DNA of 64,000 nucleotides. Source: Mallotus nudiflorus. Its lineage: Eukaryota > Streptophyta > Magnoliopsida > Malpighiales > Euphorbiaceae. Made by a program: the position numbers and the translations under genes. Positions within the stretch are counted from its first letter, which is position 1, and each line of letters opens with the position of its first letter. The notes under the pieces are model-generated. The model saw nothing but the letters and a program-made list of their open reading frames with translations. It was not told the DNA's origin and made no database searches. Below, piece after piece: positions 1 to 12,148 of the stretch. The DNA lies in assembly GCA_947683625.1 (NCBI GenBank), contig CANTUR010000114.1, positions 496,001 through 560,000 of the forward strand. The letters run 5' to 3'.

Positions 1-1707
1 TAGGAGGCAACTGAATGTTTTCTTAGTTAATTCTTATTTATCTTTTATTTTTATGCTTAATTTTTCCTTTATTTATTTTATTTTTTAATGTTTTTAACTT
101 AGGATCATCATGCATGAAGAAAAAAGATGAAAGGGCTAAGGAATTCAAGTTTGGGATGGCCATATGCCCAAAAGTACGACTATGTCACTAGTCATGGTCA
201 GGTACACTTCATTTTATGAATTTTCCAGATTGTCACACGGCTATGACATGGTTGTGTTCCAGACTGTGTCACATCATACAATTTGCATAGTAGGACACAT
301 TGCCATGTCATGAGACCAAAAATCTAACATGGTTTTCCACATGGCCTTGACATGGCCATTTCACGTAACCTATATAAACCCCCCTTTAAATCCTAATTTC
401 CTTATCTTCATTTTCTCTCTTCTTTTCTCTTCTCACTTTTCACTTTCCACTATATCACATCTTGTCATTTTTCCTCTCAATTTATATATATGTAATATAA
501 AAAAAAACTTAAATTTGGATATTTTGTACTTTTACTATGTTCTTAGTGTTCTTTTTTTTTTGTAATACTCATTCAATTGTTTTCATTTTTATGTTTTTAT
601 CACTTCCTTTTGTTTTATGTTTCATTTTATGATGTTTAGTACTCTTCTCTAAGGATCACTATCCATGGAAGTATTTTTTCCTTCTCCTTTATGTTTTGTT
701 TATTGTTCTAGTTATTTTATGAATTCTTTATTTTTTTTATCCAGTCATTGAGCACAATGACAATGAAAAGTGTGGGGGAGGGTGCCATTGCATTTTCATT
801 TCATGATTTTTATCGAGCACTTTAGTTTTTCATATTGCATAACCACATTGCATTTAGATAGCCTATACTTGTAGTTAATTGCTCTTACATTTAAATAATA
901 TTGAAAAAAATAAATATAATAGGTTGTTCAAGTTTCATTAACCTTCAATTCAATTTTTATACACTTATGGTAAATCTTGTCCTTAAAATTTTTTGTTTTT
1001 GTTTTGTGCAAAAATGATGTTCAATTGCAATTAGAGGGGGTAAGTCGATAAGTGTGCATTCTTCATTCAATTATCAAAATATTGAATGGTTTATTAATTA
1101 AGATAGTTGTACATGGCATTATGTACGAAAAATTTATTTTTTATAACCAAAGCATAAGTTTGGGTATTCATGTTTAGCATGATTCTTGGAGAACATGTAT
1201 TTGGTTTGTAATAAAAAAATTGAATGAAACTCTCTTTTCTTTAGAGCAGCACTTAATCAAAATTTTTATATGCTCTAAATCTACTCCAATGCTCTAAATA
1301 GAGTAAGAGTATCCAAAAGACCCACTTAGCAGTGTCCACGCATAATAATATAGGAACGACGGGGGATAACTAAGAGTGGGAAGATTTGATTTGGCAGAAT
1401 AAAAAAAATGTTTTGAAATGGAGTGTAAAATACATTCACAACTAATTTTGTTTAAAAAAAAATATTATAAGCTTAAATGCTTCTCTTCTCGAGTTATGCT
1501 CATTGAATTTCAAAGAATTATATGTTTGGGCTATGATCAGTAAATTATTTGTATATGATGTATATTTGTCTAGTTATCTTCTTTAGTAAGTAATATTCAG
1601 TCTTGGTGTTATTGGTTTTCATGTATTAGAAGCTATAACTCTTTGGTTGTAGTTGAGATGGTTTTTAAATTTTTTAAGGACAAGTAAAGCTTTAGTGTGG
1701 GGGAATT
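1..1707 (+). other. 3' internal region of an LTR retrotransposon, non-coding
   Basis: No open frame here looks like a protein. The stretch is AT-rich with poly-T and poly-A runs. It ends in a purine tract (GTGTGGGGGAA) right before the LTR at 1708, as expected of the 3' untranslated part of an LTR element. A second GTGTGGGGGAGGG tract lies near 770. Degenerate copies of a CATGGCCATG-like palindrome sit near 230-350. The purine-rich style resembles Athila-type 3' regions, but that lineage call is a guess. The rest of the element lies outside the window. Confidence 0.45.
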
Positions 1708-3076
1708 TGATGTGTGTAATATTTACATATTTCTAAGTTGAATTTTAATGACTTTTGAATTAATAAATAATGTTAATTGGGTAGATTTTAGGTCAATTAG
1801 GAAATATTTTTATTTTAGAGTCTTATTTAGGATTTTATTATTTTTGGTTTAATTTTAGTCAAATTAGGAGTTTTATTTAAGTACTTATTAGTGTTTCCCT
1901 TTTTGTAAGAAAGCATAAAAATGAATTCCAAAAAATTAAGAATTTGTACGACATGGCCATAATATGGGCGTGTTGCAAGCCATGTCTACTTTTGGAACTG
2001 AAGGAACATTAGACACGAGCACAACGTGGGCATGCTTCAACCCGTGAATCTTTCTATCTAAATTAGCAAAGTTAGGCAAAACCTTGACATAGCCATGTGC
2101 TAGGTCGTGCAGACCAACTGGAAGTTTGATTGGACGATAAGCATGGCCATGCTAAAGCTATATCGAAGAGCTTTACTGTGACACAATAAAAGGCATGGCC
2201 ATGTCAAGGCTATGTCGAATTAAAAGAGATTTTTCCTAAGCAAAAAGGAAGAGGAATTCAAGGGTTAAGAGGTCTTCTATCAAGTTTTCCTATAAAAGGG
2301 ATGTTAGGAAGTGTTTTGGGGATTGATTCTGCATTTGGGGAGCAATCCTTGAAGCTGAAGATTGAAGAGGAGTCATGAGATTCAAGAGACATATCTATAC
2401 TTTCTTCTCCATCATCTTTTATCTCTTTAATTATGTTTGTGATTTTCATCATAATTATGTATGGCTAAAATTGTTTTAAGGTTTAGGAATAGAGTAATTA
2501 TTCCATGATGTGATTGAACACAAGATTCTATTATTTAATTTGATTTTCAGTTAATTCTATGAGTTATGATTAATATATGTTTTCATTCTTGGACAAATTG
2601 ATTACATGTCTATGGATAAATTCACAAATGAGAGTTAGGAGAATTTATTAGCTTAACACTTATAGGACTTAGATCACTCGACCACAAGAGTAAGTGAGCT
2701 CTTCGGGGATAAAATAATTGTTAAAGAGCTTAATGAGTTAGGATTAACTTCTTAATCATGAGAGTAGGTTAAATCTTAATCTTAGAATGCTTAATTCAAC
2801 TTGAGAGAGTCTTTAGATATTTTAGAATAATTACCCTTAACTGAAATCAATGTTTTATTTGTTAAAGTGTTCATGATTGAATTGGAATAGTGGAACTAAA
2901 CCTAGGCTCTAAGCTTCTTATCATTTGATTTTATTTTAATTTACATTGCTTTGATTTATATTTTATTTATTAAATCACTTTTGTTCAATTTAGTATTTAA
3001 TATACAATCCTCGTGGGAATGATAACTCTTTATACTGCAATCATGATTTGTGCGCTTGTGAGTTTTGGACATAACA
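1708..3076 (+). repeat. 3' LTR of an LTR retrotransposon, possibly Athila-like
   Basis: The segment starts TGATGTGTG after a purine tract and ends GGACATAACA, so it has TG...CA ends and is about 1.37 kb. Its 3' end contains the block AATCCTCGTGGGAATGATAA followed by a GTGCGCTTGTGAG stretch, a kind of ending I associate with plant Ty3/gypsy LTRs. A cluster of CATGGCCATG-like palindromes lies at about 1948-2215. No second copy is in the window, so the limits rest on the polypurine tract and terminal dinucleotides only. The 5 bases after it (ATAAG, 3077-3081) would be one half of a target duplication whose partner is outside the window. Confidence 0.5.
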
Positions 3077-4150
3077 ATAAGAACTAATATATTAAATAAA
3101 CTTAAATCAAATGGGTTTCCAAAATCCCAACAACATAAAAAGAACTTAGCCACTCATGGCTATTAAATTCATCATTCAATATTCAATTTACACAACAAGA
3201 GAAGAGGATAAGATAAAGAGTGAGAAATGTTATCCAAAGGAGCTTAAATCTTCTAAATGCGTCTATCCTTCAGCTTTTTTTCTCCTCTATTCTCCTCATT
3301 CTTCTCTTCTCCTCTCCTTCTCTCTCTTGCTATGTGTTTCTTATGAATGAGCCAATATACGTGTGAAAATCTATCCTCCTCCCTAAGTAATTCATGCATT
3401 TTATCCTTTTTAGCCTTTTTATAACATGTTCTGTCACCTCCCCTTAGATATTTCCTTAAACCAATACACCTTAACATGTTTTGTGCTAGAAATGAATTGC
3501 CCATGCTCGCAACAGAAGGGCCTCTCATGATAGGGTTATGGTCATGCGATATCCTCACTCGTGAAAAATGCTTGGCTTAATGGACAATCGTGATCAAGCG
3601 TAAAATCGCAATTGCAAAAGGCTTATCATCACTTAGGGTTGGCATTTATATAGCTCACGATCAAGCTTTATATTGCGCTCATGATAGTCATTTTCTCTAC
3701 TTTAGTTATGTTCCTTTCTTCTCTTCTTTTGTTTCTCACCTTCACTAATCACCTCCTTAACTCATTTTCCCAATCAAAAACAAGGAAAACTAAAAATTAT
3801 CTATTTATATACCTAAATGCTAATTAAGATGTGCAAATGCATGTAAATTAAAAACCTAAAATTATGCATAATTTAACACCAACACATGGGTATGATGATG
3901 AAAGAAATGAAATACTAGCCTCAGATGTGAGAATCTACCATTGATGGTATTTATTATTGAACTTTTATATAATGTGTAGGGGTGCTCAACCCAGGAGAAA
4001 TCAATGTTAGTGTTTTGTGTTAGGCTTTGCCTTCTTATGTACCAAAATAAATAAATAAATCAACTTCTAATTGCTCCAATTTTATCATCTAAAAGGACAA
4101 TTAGGTCAACTTGTAACTCTAGAAAAAATGTTATTATAAATTTATATGTT
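3077..4150. other. Unassigned intergenic or decayed repeat DNA
   Basis: I recognise nothing firm here. An open frame of 101 codons on the minus strand (3253-3558) is mostly low-complexity Lys/Arg/Glu from a polypyrimidine tract and matches no family I know. The block has a TATA-like GTTATAAAAAGG on the minus strand near 3420, so a decayed minus-strand LTR is possible. I could not find paired ends or a target duplication. Confidence 0.3.
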
Positions 4151-4285
4151 GTCCCCCATAAGTAGCTCAAGTGGTAAAAGGTGTGGACATTTAGTTTAGT
4201 TTGACAAGAGCATGGTTTGAACCCCCCCCCCCCACCCCCCTTATGGTGTTAGGAATTAACCATTTGTACTAATTCAAAAAATATA
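4151..4285 (+). mobile_element. tRNA-derived SINE-like repeat
   Basis: A Pol III box A-like TAGCTCAAGTGG lies at 4163-4174 and a box B-like GGTTTGAACC at 4214-4223, about 50 bases apart. A long C run (4221-4240), a short unique tail and an A/TA-rich end (about 4276-4290) follow. This order is that of plant tRNA-derived SINEs. It does not fold into a complete tRNA: no proper acceptor stem is present and box B lacks the usual C. The right end touches the site where element A inserted. Target duplications were not clear. Confidence 0.5.
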
Positions 4286-4299
4286 TATATCTATCTATA

Positions 4300-6158
4300 T
4301 GTCATACCTCAAATTTGACTGTCCCTAAAAAGGTCCAATAATGAAATGAATCCATGAGATTACTAGAGTCTACTTGTTCATAAGACCTCTATAATGTGCA
4401 ACCTTAGAAAACCTAACCAACCCCACCAGTGTGCAAAATCAATCATAGAGCCATTAATTTGTGCTCCAACCTTGCAAAATATGAATTATTAGAACAATGA
4501 GAGGTTTATTTCAAGAAAAGTCCTCTTAAAATACTCAACTCGTTGGACTGGCGCCCATGTCATTAGATCGGGACCCAACTTGATCGAAATGGAAATGATT
4601 TTGACAAAATGGACTTCAGAAACACATTTGGAAGGCTCCAAAAACTTTGGAATTGGTCTTAGAATGGTCCAACACAACTTGAGGATCAGTGCGTATCGCT
4701 CAGAAGTGCACGTAAATGTCCTTAGGTGTCATGTGCTAAAATCAAGGCTGAATTTGGCAAAAAAAAAAAAAATCTAAAATGCATCTAAAAGGCCCAAAAA
4801 CCCTAGGAACCAACCCTGTGTATAAAACTCAAGAACTGTGTATGAAAGGCCAAAATGCACATGGATAGCGCATGTGGCCACATGCCAGGCGTGTGACTAC
4901 GCGCACACTGTGCACAACCATGCGCACTTGGAGTAGCCATGCTCAAAATTCTCGATATATGAGCATGATCATGCCCCTACCACCCTATTCTACCTAATTT
5001 TCCCTATAAGTAGACCCTTTTACACCCCATTTTGGAGAGGGGGGGGGAGCAAGTGGAAAGATACACACACTCAAAAATTGGTACGATCCAAGGTGCTAAA
5101 AACCCCTTTCCAAATAGTTTTTGCTCTCCCACAACCTTTCTCTTAGGTTGTTAAATCCCTTTTCCACTAAACCAAGCCTCATTTTTGTCAAAGCATGCTT
5201 TAAAGGTATACAATCTAGCATTATTCTACTGTCATTTTGAACCTCTCAACGAGGAAAGCTTAAAAATCTCTTGAAGCTAAAGCTTAAAAACCCACACAAA
5301 ATCAATCGAGTCTGAGGACCACACAATTATTTTAGCACATTTATTTTATTGCATTGCATTTTATTTCACTATCGCCAGCCTTTGGGAATACTGTTGTCCT
5401 TATGTGATGAGACTAGCAATCTTTCATGCTATATGAATAATATGTGATTTTTATGCTCATTTCATATCATTAATCTGCATCCTCTATTTTCAAAATCATG
5501 AAATCAAATCATCAATACCAATAATGTGAAAAGTTTATATCCTGAAATAGATTCATCATGCTCTCAGTCCAGTGATGACCTTATTCATCCTTTATATTAT
5601 CGTCATACATCATCATAGCATAAATAATCAATGTAAGCATGCATGATCATCCTATTATTCATGAAATTGAGCAAGCTGTGTGAATGGTCATGTTAATCTT
5701 GCAGATTAATCATATCCAAATTCAATTTACTTCTCCATATTCTTGCCCTTTTCATATATATTTTATTAGGAAAGTGATGTAATAATTAAATTTTTAGCTT
5801 TATTATCTTCCACTATCAAATGTACTGTCTGAATGCTATATAAACTATCATTACCAAAACTAGGATGTTGTGGTAGCTATACATTGAATATCGTATAATG
5901 AGAAATAGTCAAAAAGTAGATGCGATCCCCTGAATGTGGAAATCTCTGTTAGGGACAATACTCATTGAGTGACCTAATGTTATCCTTTCTTTTCTCGATT
6001 TTTAGTGGCGACTCCATTAAATCAAAAGCATCTTGTCCCCCTGAGACCAATCATTTGTCCCTATTTGGTAAACTTGCCATGTCCCTCGAAAATGGAAAGA
6101 CCCGTATAATGTCCCATGAAAACATATCAATATCCAAAAGTGAGAGAGGTCGTTCACA
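4300..6158 (+). repeat. 5' LTR of element A
   Basis: The segment begins TGTCATACCTCAAATTTGAC and ends GTCGTTCACA. It aligns along its length with 39096-40983, including blocks near 5400-5700, 5800-5940 and 6030-6150. A GC-richer cluster of CATGTGGCCACATG-like palindromes lies at 4864-4975, just before a TATA-like box. The primer-binding site begins 2 bases after its end. TSD CTATA precedes it. Confidence 0.92.
5004..5010 (+). promoter_or_regulatory. Candidate TATA box of element A 5' LTR
   Basis: CTATAAG is followed about 30-35 bases downstream by a purine/AC-rich stretch that could hold the start site. It lies right after the GC-rich palindrome cluster, where the U3/R border of an LTR is expected. 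The 3' LTR has the altered form TTGTAAG at the matching place (about 39836-39842). No start site can be proven from sequence. Confidence 0.35.
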
Positions 6159-6159
6159 A

Positions 6160-6179
6160 TGGCAACTCTGTTAGCGACT
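6160..6179 (+). other. Primer-binding site of element A
   Basis: TGGCAACTCTGTTAGCGACT starts 2 bases after the LTR end. The initial TGG is complementary to a tRNA CCA end. It resembles the PBS of B and F (TGGCAACTCCACTGGGGAT in F), which fits a tRNA-Arg 3' end. This copy has changes in its second half. Confidence 0.6.
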
Positions 6180-7550
6180 TCTAAGTGAGAGGGATCAACT
6201 CAAAAATAAATATTTCTCATTATGCAATACTCAATTATATATAACCCCTCACCATCGCATTTGCACTACATATCACACGTGCACCACTTGTCCCTAAAAG
6301 CCTCAACAATACTCAATGACATTGCCACCATGATTCCACTAGAGTCACGGGGTGACGAAGATACGACATTATTACATTTAGTCTTTACTCATGCATTCAC
6401 TAGACTCTTCTGACTAGAGTCTATAGCCCAAGTACTTAAGGGGGACGACTGAGTTATCAAAAGAATGCTAGACTCACTGACTAAAGTTCGTAACCCTAGT
6501 CATATGGGGGCATACTTGCTAAAGGAACCCTTAGCCTTTCACCCTGACTTAGCTCATGTAGATAAACCAATAATAACATCCACTAGGATTCCACCAAGGT
6601 ATGCATGCTATCCTTATCCTAACATTGTTTGTTTGACCTGATACTTGTAAATTACATGTACCCTCATAGTGTCTATTATTGAATGACATTGCAATGTTAG
6701 TTTTCATAGAAAATTTATACTTAGGGCCACGTGATTCTCATCTACTTCATGCAAGACCAAAGCATGAGGAATGATAAGAATCATGTACCTCAGCTTGAAT
6801 AGTTTATGCAAATTAACACACAATGACATCCCTCAATAATAGAACCAATGAGATGCCGTCCATTTATCCTTATCAAATCAAATGAATGGGCTAGGAACCT
6901 AACTAGATTATGGACCTTTATGTATAAAAATTAAACTATAAACTATCAAATGATACTTTCATGACCCCCGATAAACATATCAAATATCAATATGGGGGCA
7001 AGAACTCAGACTCCTTTTGATTGACCTTAGTCTTATGCATACGAGCTCATACAGGCTTTGGACATCATTTGAAGCCTAATAATTGACCCTCACATTAACA
7101 TCATGTGATTATCTCAAGCACATTTGAGTATCATTCCTTAGTTTACCCTTTAGTTATAACCAACATAAATCAAAACATCCTAGTTCCGAGAGCGAAACCA
7201 TAGTCCCCTGATGATTATAGGTTCAAAACCCACCTAAGAAAGAGACTGAATGACCTTGTGGAGGAATAAGGTTGAAAGTGAGAACTTGCTTGTGATGGGT
7301 TTATTCATTGTGCAAGAAAACTAACCAGCTTTAATCATGCATACATAACATACATATAGATAGCATGTGCTAGCCACTATTTTTTCTTTGTAGGAATAAT
7401 CATTTTTCATTATAGGATTTTACATCCACTCCATTTATACATGCTTACCCTTTTCTTTTACATGCATACATCATGCATCATTCATTTAGCTAACCTAATA
7501 AATGTACAGGAATATGACATGTGTGACCAAAAAGATACCTCATATCAACA
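6180..7550 (+). other. Untranslated leader of element A
   Basis: This is a long non-coding leader between PBS and gag. Around 6410-6450 it has a block (GAGTCTATAGCCCAAGTAC) that recurs in the leader of B near 17700. Near 7250-7275 a block (GGAGGAATAAGGTTGAAAG) recurs in B near 18130 and in F near 45605. No frame longer than about 60 codons looks coding, so there is no sign of the extra upstream ORF seen in some Ogre elements. Confidence 0.6.
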
Positions 7551-9315
7551 ATTCAAAGACAAACTAAAAGAGGGGATCCAAAAGTTGCTCATTGATGGCA
7601 CCATAGTTGAAATCCTCTAAGCCCAAATCAAAGCCAAAAGTGCCTAAGATGGGAATAGCACACCATTGAATAAAGCCTCTATAACTATTCACCTGAGGAT
7701 AGATAAGGCAAAGGGAATTCCCCGTACTCCAGTTCAAGCTGATGATGATAATTGCTACTACTAAAATCTCAGGAATGCACCAAAAACTATAAAAATTGTT
7801 GACATGACCAAGCCTGAATTGATAGGGGAAGTCAAACTATTGGTCAACAGGATGGCTTAGTTGGAATTCTCCTTCAAACACAAGGGAACTCATGGCTCTA
7901 AAAGCTTCACCGAGCTGGCACTATTCAAAGATGAACTACTTCCATATGATTTTAAGTTACCAAACTTTGCTAAGTTTGATAGAATAGGGGATCCAAGGGT
8001 CCATCTAAGGCATATGCTACCTTCATAGCTGCGAAAAAGCTTACAAAATCATGGATTATTCGATTCTTCTTCACATTACTAGAGGAAGGATTGAGGGCAT
8101 GGTTCTTTAACCTTGAAGATGAAATCAAAAGCAATTGGCTACTGCTAACTCAAAAGTTTATCAAGCAGTATGAATACAACACTCAGTTAGACATCACTCG
8201 AAAGGACCTTAAGACCACAAAGCAGAAACATGATGAAGCTTTCTCTGATTATGTCACAATATAGTGGGGAAAGGCAATTAAAATGAGAAACTATCCTCCT
8301 GAGGATGAACAAATACAATTGATAATCAAAAGGGCACTACCACACTTCAAAAATAGATGATCTTTGCTCATTATCTTGACTTTAGAGCTCTCCATCAAGT
8401 TAGGATCATAATTGAGGATGAGGAACCTTAACAAGCTAGAAACACTTTTCACCATAATACCCAACCAAACATCCAAAACACCTTCACCCGAGCTATAGAA
8501 ATAAATATGATCCAACCCAACACCTATAGCTTACCATCTATCAATGCCATTAGACCACCAAGAAAATTCTCAAACTTTAATCTCCCATTATCCAAAGTAT
8601 TCCAAAGGATTCAATAAACGAACCTCCTACAACCATAAGAGTCTAGGCCTCTTCCAAACCCACTACCACCTCAGATTAATTAAAAAATTTTTTGCCACTT
8701 TCACCAGATGCCTGGCCACACCATTGATACATATAGAACTCATAAAAATGCAATCTAATACCTCATTGACTCTAGAAAAATTGATGACCCAGAAAAATGA
8801 CCCAGTATTAAGACTAATCCTCTGCTAAACTATTAAAACATGCCTCCACCAACCATCAGCATGATCTCCTCCAATCTACCAGAAGACCTTGTTGAAATAT
8901 CAATCCAAGCCCTACAAGAAACCCAAGATAAGCCCTCAGAGGAAAAACCCTCAAATCCCATTGTTGAGCCTTACAATTCTAGTGAAGATGAGCAATGCCC
9001 TTCTACTTTTAAATACATTCCAATGCCTTAGAAATTCCTTCCCCACTTGATGATGCAAAAAAGAGCTAACGATATAACTCTCCTTATAAACGATGAAGTG
9101 ATTGATTGCCCTTACTCACAAGAAGTACACACAGACAAAAATCTTAGTAATGACTATAAGATATGGGATTTACTAGGCCAACCGTATGGGAAGTTCAACT
9201 ACAAAGTCAAGTATACAACACCCCTTGCTACTCATACACTCTTAGAAGACATAGTACGCTCAGGATGGGGAGAAGGATTTAACAATGAAGATGTGATGGT
9301 CAGTACTATTTAGCT
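7551..9315 (+). pseudogene. gag of element A, decayed
   Basis: Gag is the capsid and nucleocapsid polyprotein that packages element RNA. The core spans roughly 7945-8360 in shifting frames: LPNFAKFDRIGDP, then WFFNLEDEIKSNW and an IKQYEYNTQLD block. It matches the same core in B (18950-19330) and F (48220-48500). A zinc-knuckle region near 8690-8790 reads CHFHQMPGHTIDTY, with the last metal ligand changed to Tyr. A DLLGQPYGKFNYK module near 9166-9300 is shared with B, where it is duplicated. At least four frames must be joined and several stops are present, so no functional Gag can come from it. Confidence 0.8.
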
Positions 9316-10023
9316 TTAGAACATGTAAGTCATGAGGATAGACATATAGTATGCCTCTGATGATCCTGAAATCATTGTCTAGGACCATAACATTAGTACA
9401 AAAGTAGATATGCAAGCAATTAAGAAGCCCTCACTAGCAGTCAATCATATAACTCGCAACAATTGGGTATATCAACCTCTTGAGAAAGAGAAGGAATGCT
9501 CTAAAGAGAAAGAAGTAGCAAGAGATCAAGCTCCAGTCAAAGAGGAAGACACTATCCTCAAATAGCTTAAGAAGACTTAGGCATAAGCCACTATTTGGGA
9601 CCTACTCATGGCCTCTAAAAAGCATAGAGATGCCCTAGTTAGAGTATTAGATGAAGCAAAGATTACCATTGATGCCTCACCTTGCAAGATGATAGCCTCT
9701 CTAATGAAATCTCCTTCCTATGCAATCACCTTTTCAGATGAAGATTTACCCCTCGAGGGAAGGGTCCACAATCGTCCTCTCTTCATACAGGCAATTGTTA
9801 GGTTTAAGAAGACCCTATGTGTTATGGTAGATGACGAGTCTTCCATTAATGTTAGCCCCCTAAGGTTGCTACATAAGTTTGAGATGAACGTTGAAAACTT
9901 GGAAGAATCCAATATGGTCTTACGAGCCTACGATGATTCAGAGAAACTAGTCATCAACACTTTTAAAGTAATAGTTACAGTGGGAGATATCAAATCAGTA
10001 ACAGAATTTACCATCCTAGACAT
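9316..10023 (+). pseudogene. Gag-pol spacer and N-terminal part of protease, element A
   Basis: A charged Lys/Glu-rich spacer (9480-9570) leads into the retropepsin region that cleaves the polyprotein. The protease part reads ITFSDEDLPLEGRVHNRPLF at about 9736-9795. The active-site region is MVDDESSINVSP (9824-9859): where B has D-D-G-S-T, this copy has D-D-E-S-S, so the glycine after the catalytic Asp is lost. The frame runs to ILDI, where solo LTR D interrupts it. The open frame continues to 10270, but that tail is read from D in antisense and is not protease. The protease resumes at 12149. Confidence 0.8.
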
Positions 10024-12148
10024 TTTAGATGGCAAGGTTTATAGTGCATCCAAGATTTTAGCAATTGTGACACTATTTGAGCTCAGGGCTCTAGAGAACA
10101 CACTAACCACTGTCATAAAGACATGGTATAGAGATGAGGAGTTGCCACCCAGGTTAATAACTAGGACAAATAAAAAAGGTGGTACTCAATTCCCTAAAAG
10201 AAAGTTAGCACCACAACCAAGAGATTCTAGATACGGAATACCAACTTCTTTCAGTCTCGTGTTCTTTTAGAATTACATTATGAATTACTATCTTATTCTC
10301 TATTTACATGCAATTTTATATAAACCCTTAAAAAGCAATCAACTCCAAGGCAAACTAGTCATGAAAAATACAAGTAAATAATGCATTCAATAGAACATAT
10401 AATCCCTAAGTTAGTCTAGTCTATGTGGATTTTAATTAAATGGGCTAAATACATGTTTTTTAATTTACAAGTGATCTTAAATCTATAAATTATGAAAAAG
10501 GCTTAAGTTAAGTAGACTAAGTCTAAATTAATTAAATTAAATTAGGTGGACCTATGTCTAATTTACTATATGGGCCTAAGTTATCTCTAACCTAAAATCT
10601 AATCAATTATGGGCCTAAGGATATATTTTAATTAATTAAACCCTATTTAATTATTAAGTAAGATGGGCTAATTAAAAGATGAGCTAAAAAAGAATCATCT
10701 AAACTTAAATAAATGAATTAAAACCTAACATGGGCTTAAGGCCCAAAACACATAAAAATAAATAAATAAGCCCCAAAAAAATTAAATAAAACATACCAAA
10801 GTAATTAAATAAAAGATCAAACAACTAATTAATTATTCTTTCTAAAATCCTAATTTTAATTAACATGCAATCCTAAATTAATCGACTTCCAACATTGATT
10901 TTAATTAATTACCCAATTGAAACCCTAATTTTACTAACCAATTAATCAACATAAACATACAATCACACAAATAATTCCACTATTCCTACTATTGGGGCTA
11001 TTACAATAATATATTAAAAACAATAACGAAAATAATTAATACAACCCCAAAAATATAAATAAAAAATAATAAAAAACTAAAAACTAAATCTAGCTATAAG
11101 GTCTTATCCATAGTATTCCATGGACTTCTTATGAGTTTAGTCCTCCAAATATGATCATCACGTATTTTCCTCCATAATCAACATAAAAAAGAGAACAAAA
11201 TTATGGTTAGTGAATAAATTATAATAATAATAAAACAAAATTAGAAATCAATAAAATCAAAAAAGAAATAAATAAATCAAATAAAATAGAATAAGGAGAA
11301 GATGATGCTTATGATGATTTTAATGGAGTGCTCCTCAAATTTTGTAAAATCACCATTCTTGATGGGTCTTCAAATCTTGTTCTTTAAAAATCCTCCAAAG
11401 ATCTTCAATTAATCAATTAAACAAAAGGAAATTTTGTAAAGAATGTTTTTTTTTTTCAAAACAATTCATAAAGGAAAAGAGTCAAGAATGCTTTTTAAGA
11501 AAAATCAACCAAAAGCCAAAAGACAATTTGGTGTAGAGAAAATATCAAAGTAATACCCTGCATAAAAGACTGCTCCTCCTTGATCTCCCTTCCTAGGAGC
11601 TAAAACACTCCTTTTATAGTGAAACAACCCTTTAAACCCTATGTATAAATTAATTCCTAAAAGAATTCTATTTCCTTAAAAATATCAGATAAATATCAAA
11701 AATAATTTTAAGAAAATTTCATACCAATCAGGATTCAAGAAAAAGATAGTTTTATTTTCTAAAAATCCAAAAAATTGATAAAAAAAAGGTCTAATTTTGA
11801 CTAGAATTGCATACTTTCGATCAAAATTACACAATTCTTATCGAAAATTCTTATCAGAATTACCTAATTCTGATTAGAATTATGTAATTCCAATCGGAAT
11901 TATAAAATTTCAACCATTTTTTTTAACTTTTAATTAAAAAAGGTCCCTAAAATAATTTAAGTTTTACAATTAGGTCCTTAAAAAGCATTGCAATTTATTC
12001 TACGAAAACATTAAATTCTTTCTCTGAAAAATGCAATCAGACCTATGAAGTTTCAAAGTTCAAGTATTGAAGACCTATTCATGACATTTTCATCATTGGA
12101 GTCCTTTGTTGTATCCATAACTCATCATCCTGAAATTGGGTGCTTACA
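10024..12148 (-). mobile_element. Solo LTR D (B-family subtype), antisense, inside A protease
   Basis: Read on the minus strand it starts TGTAAGCACCCAATTTCAGG and ends at a decayed CCATCTAAA, matching the ends of the B LTRs. Shared blocks include the GTTATTAACCTGGGTGGCAA stretch (10151-10170 reversed) and the GGCCCA-rich middle. An exact target duplication GACAT lies at 10019-10023 and 12149-12153. Size is 2125 bp with no internal domain, so it is a solo LTR left by LTR-LTR recombination. Its palindrome cluster (about 11810-11920) is of an AATTCCNATCGGAATT type, unlike the other B-family LTRs, so it is a distinct subfamily. Confidence 0.9.

Noticed and set aside
329..565. A 78-codon open frame
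   Set aside because: It is a Phe/Ser/Leu-rich read of polypyrimidine sequence with no motif, inside the non-coding 3' part of an LTR element.
3253..3558. A 101-codon minus-strand frame
   Set aside because: It consists of Lys/Arg/Glu runs from a polypyrimidine tract; no family recognised and no splice or regulatory context.
4151..4225. A tRNA gene
   Set aside because: Boxes A and B are present but there is no acceptor stem or anticodon stem; a SINE-like repeat fits better.
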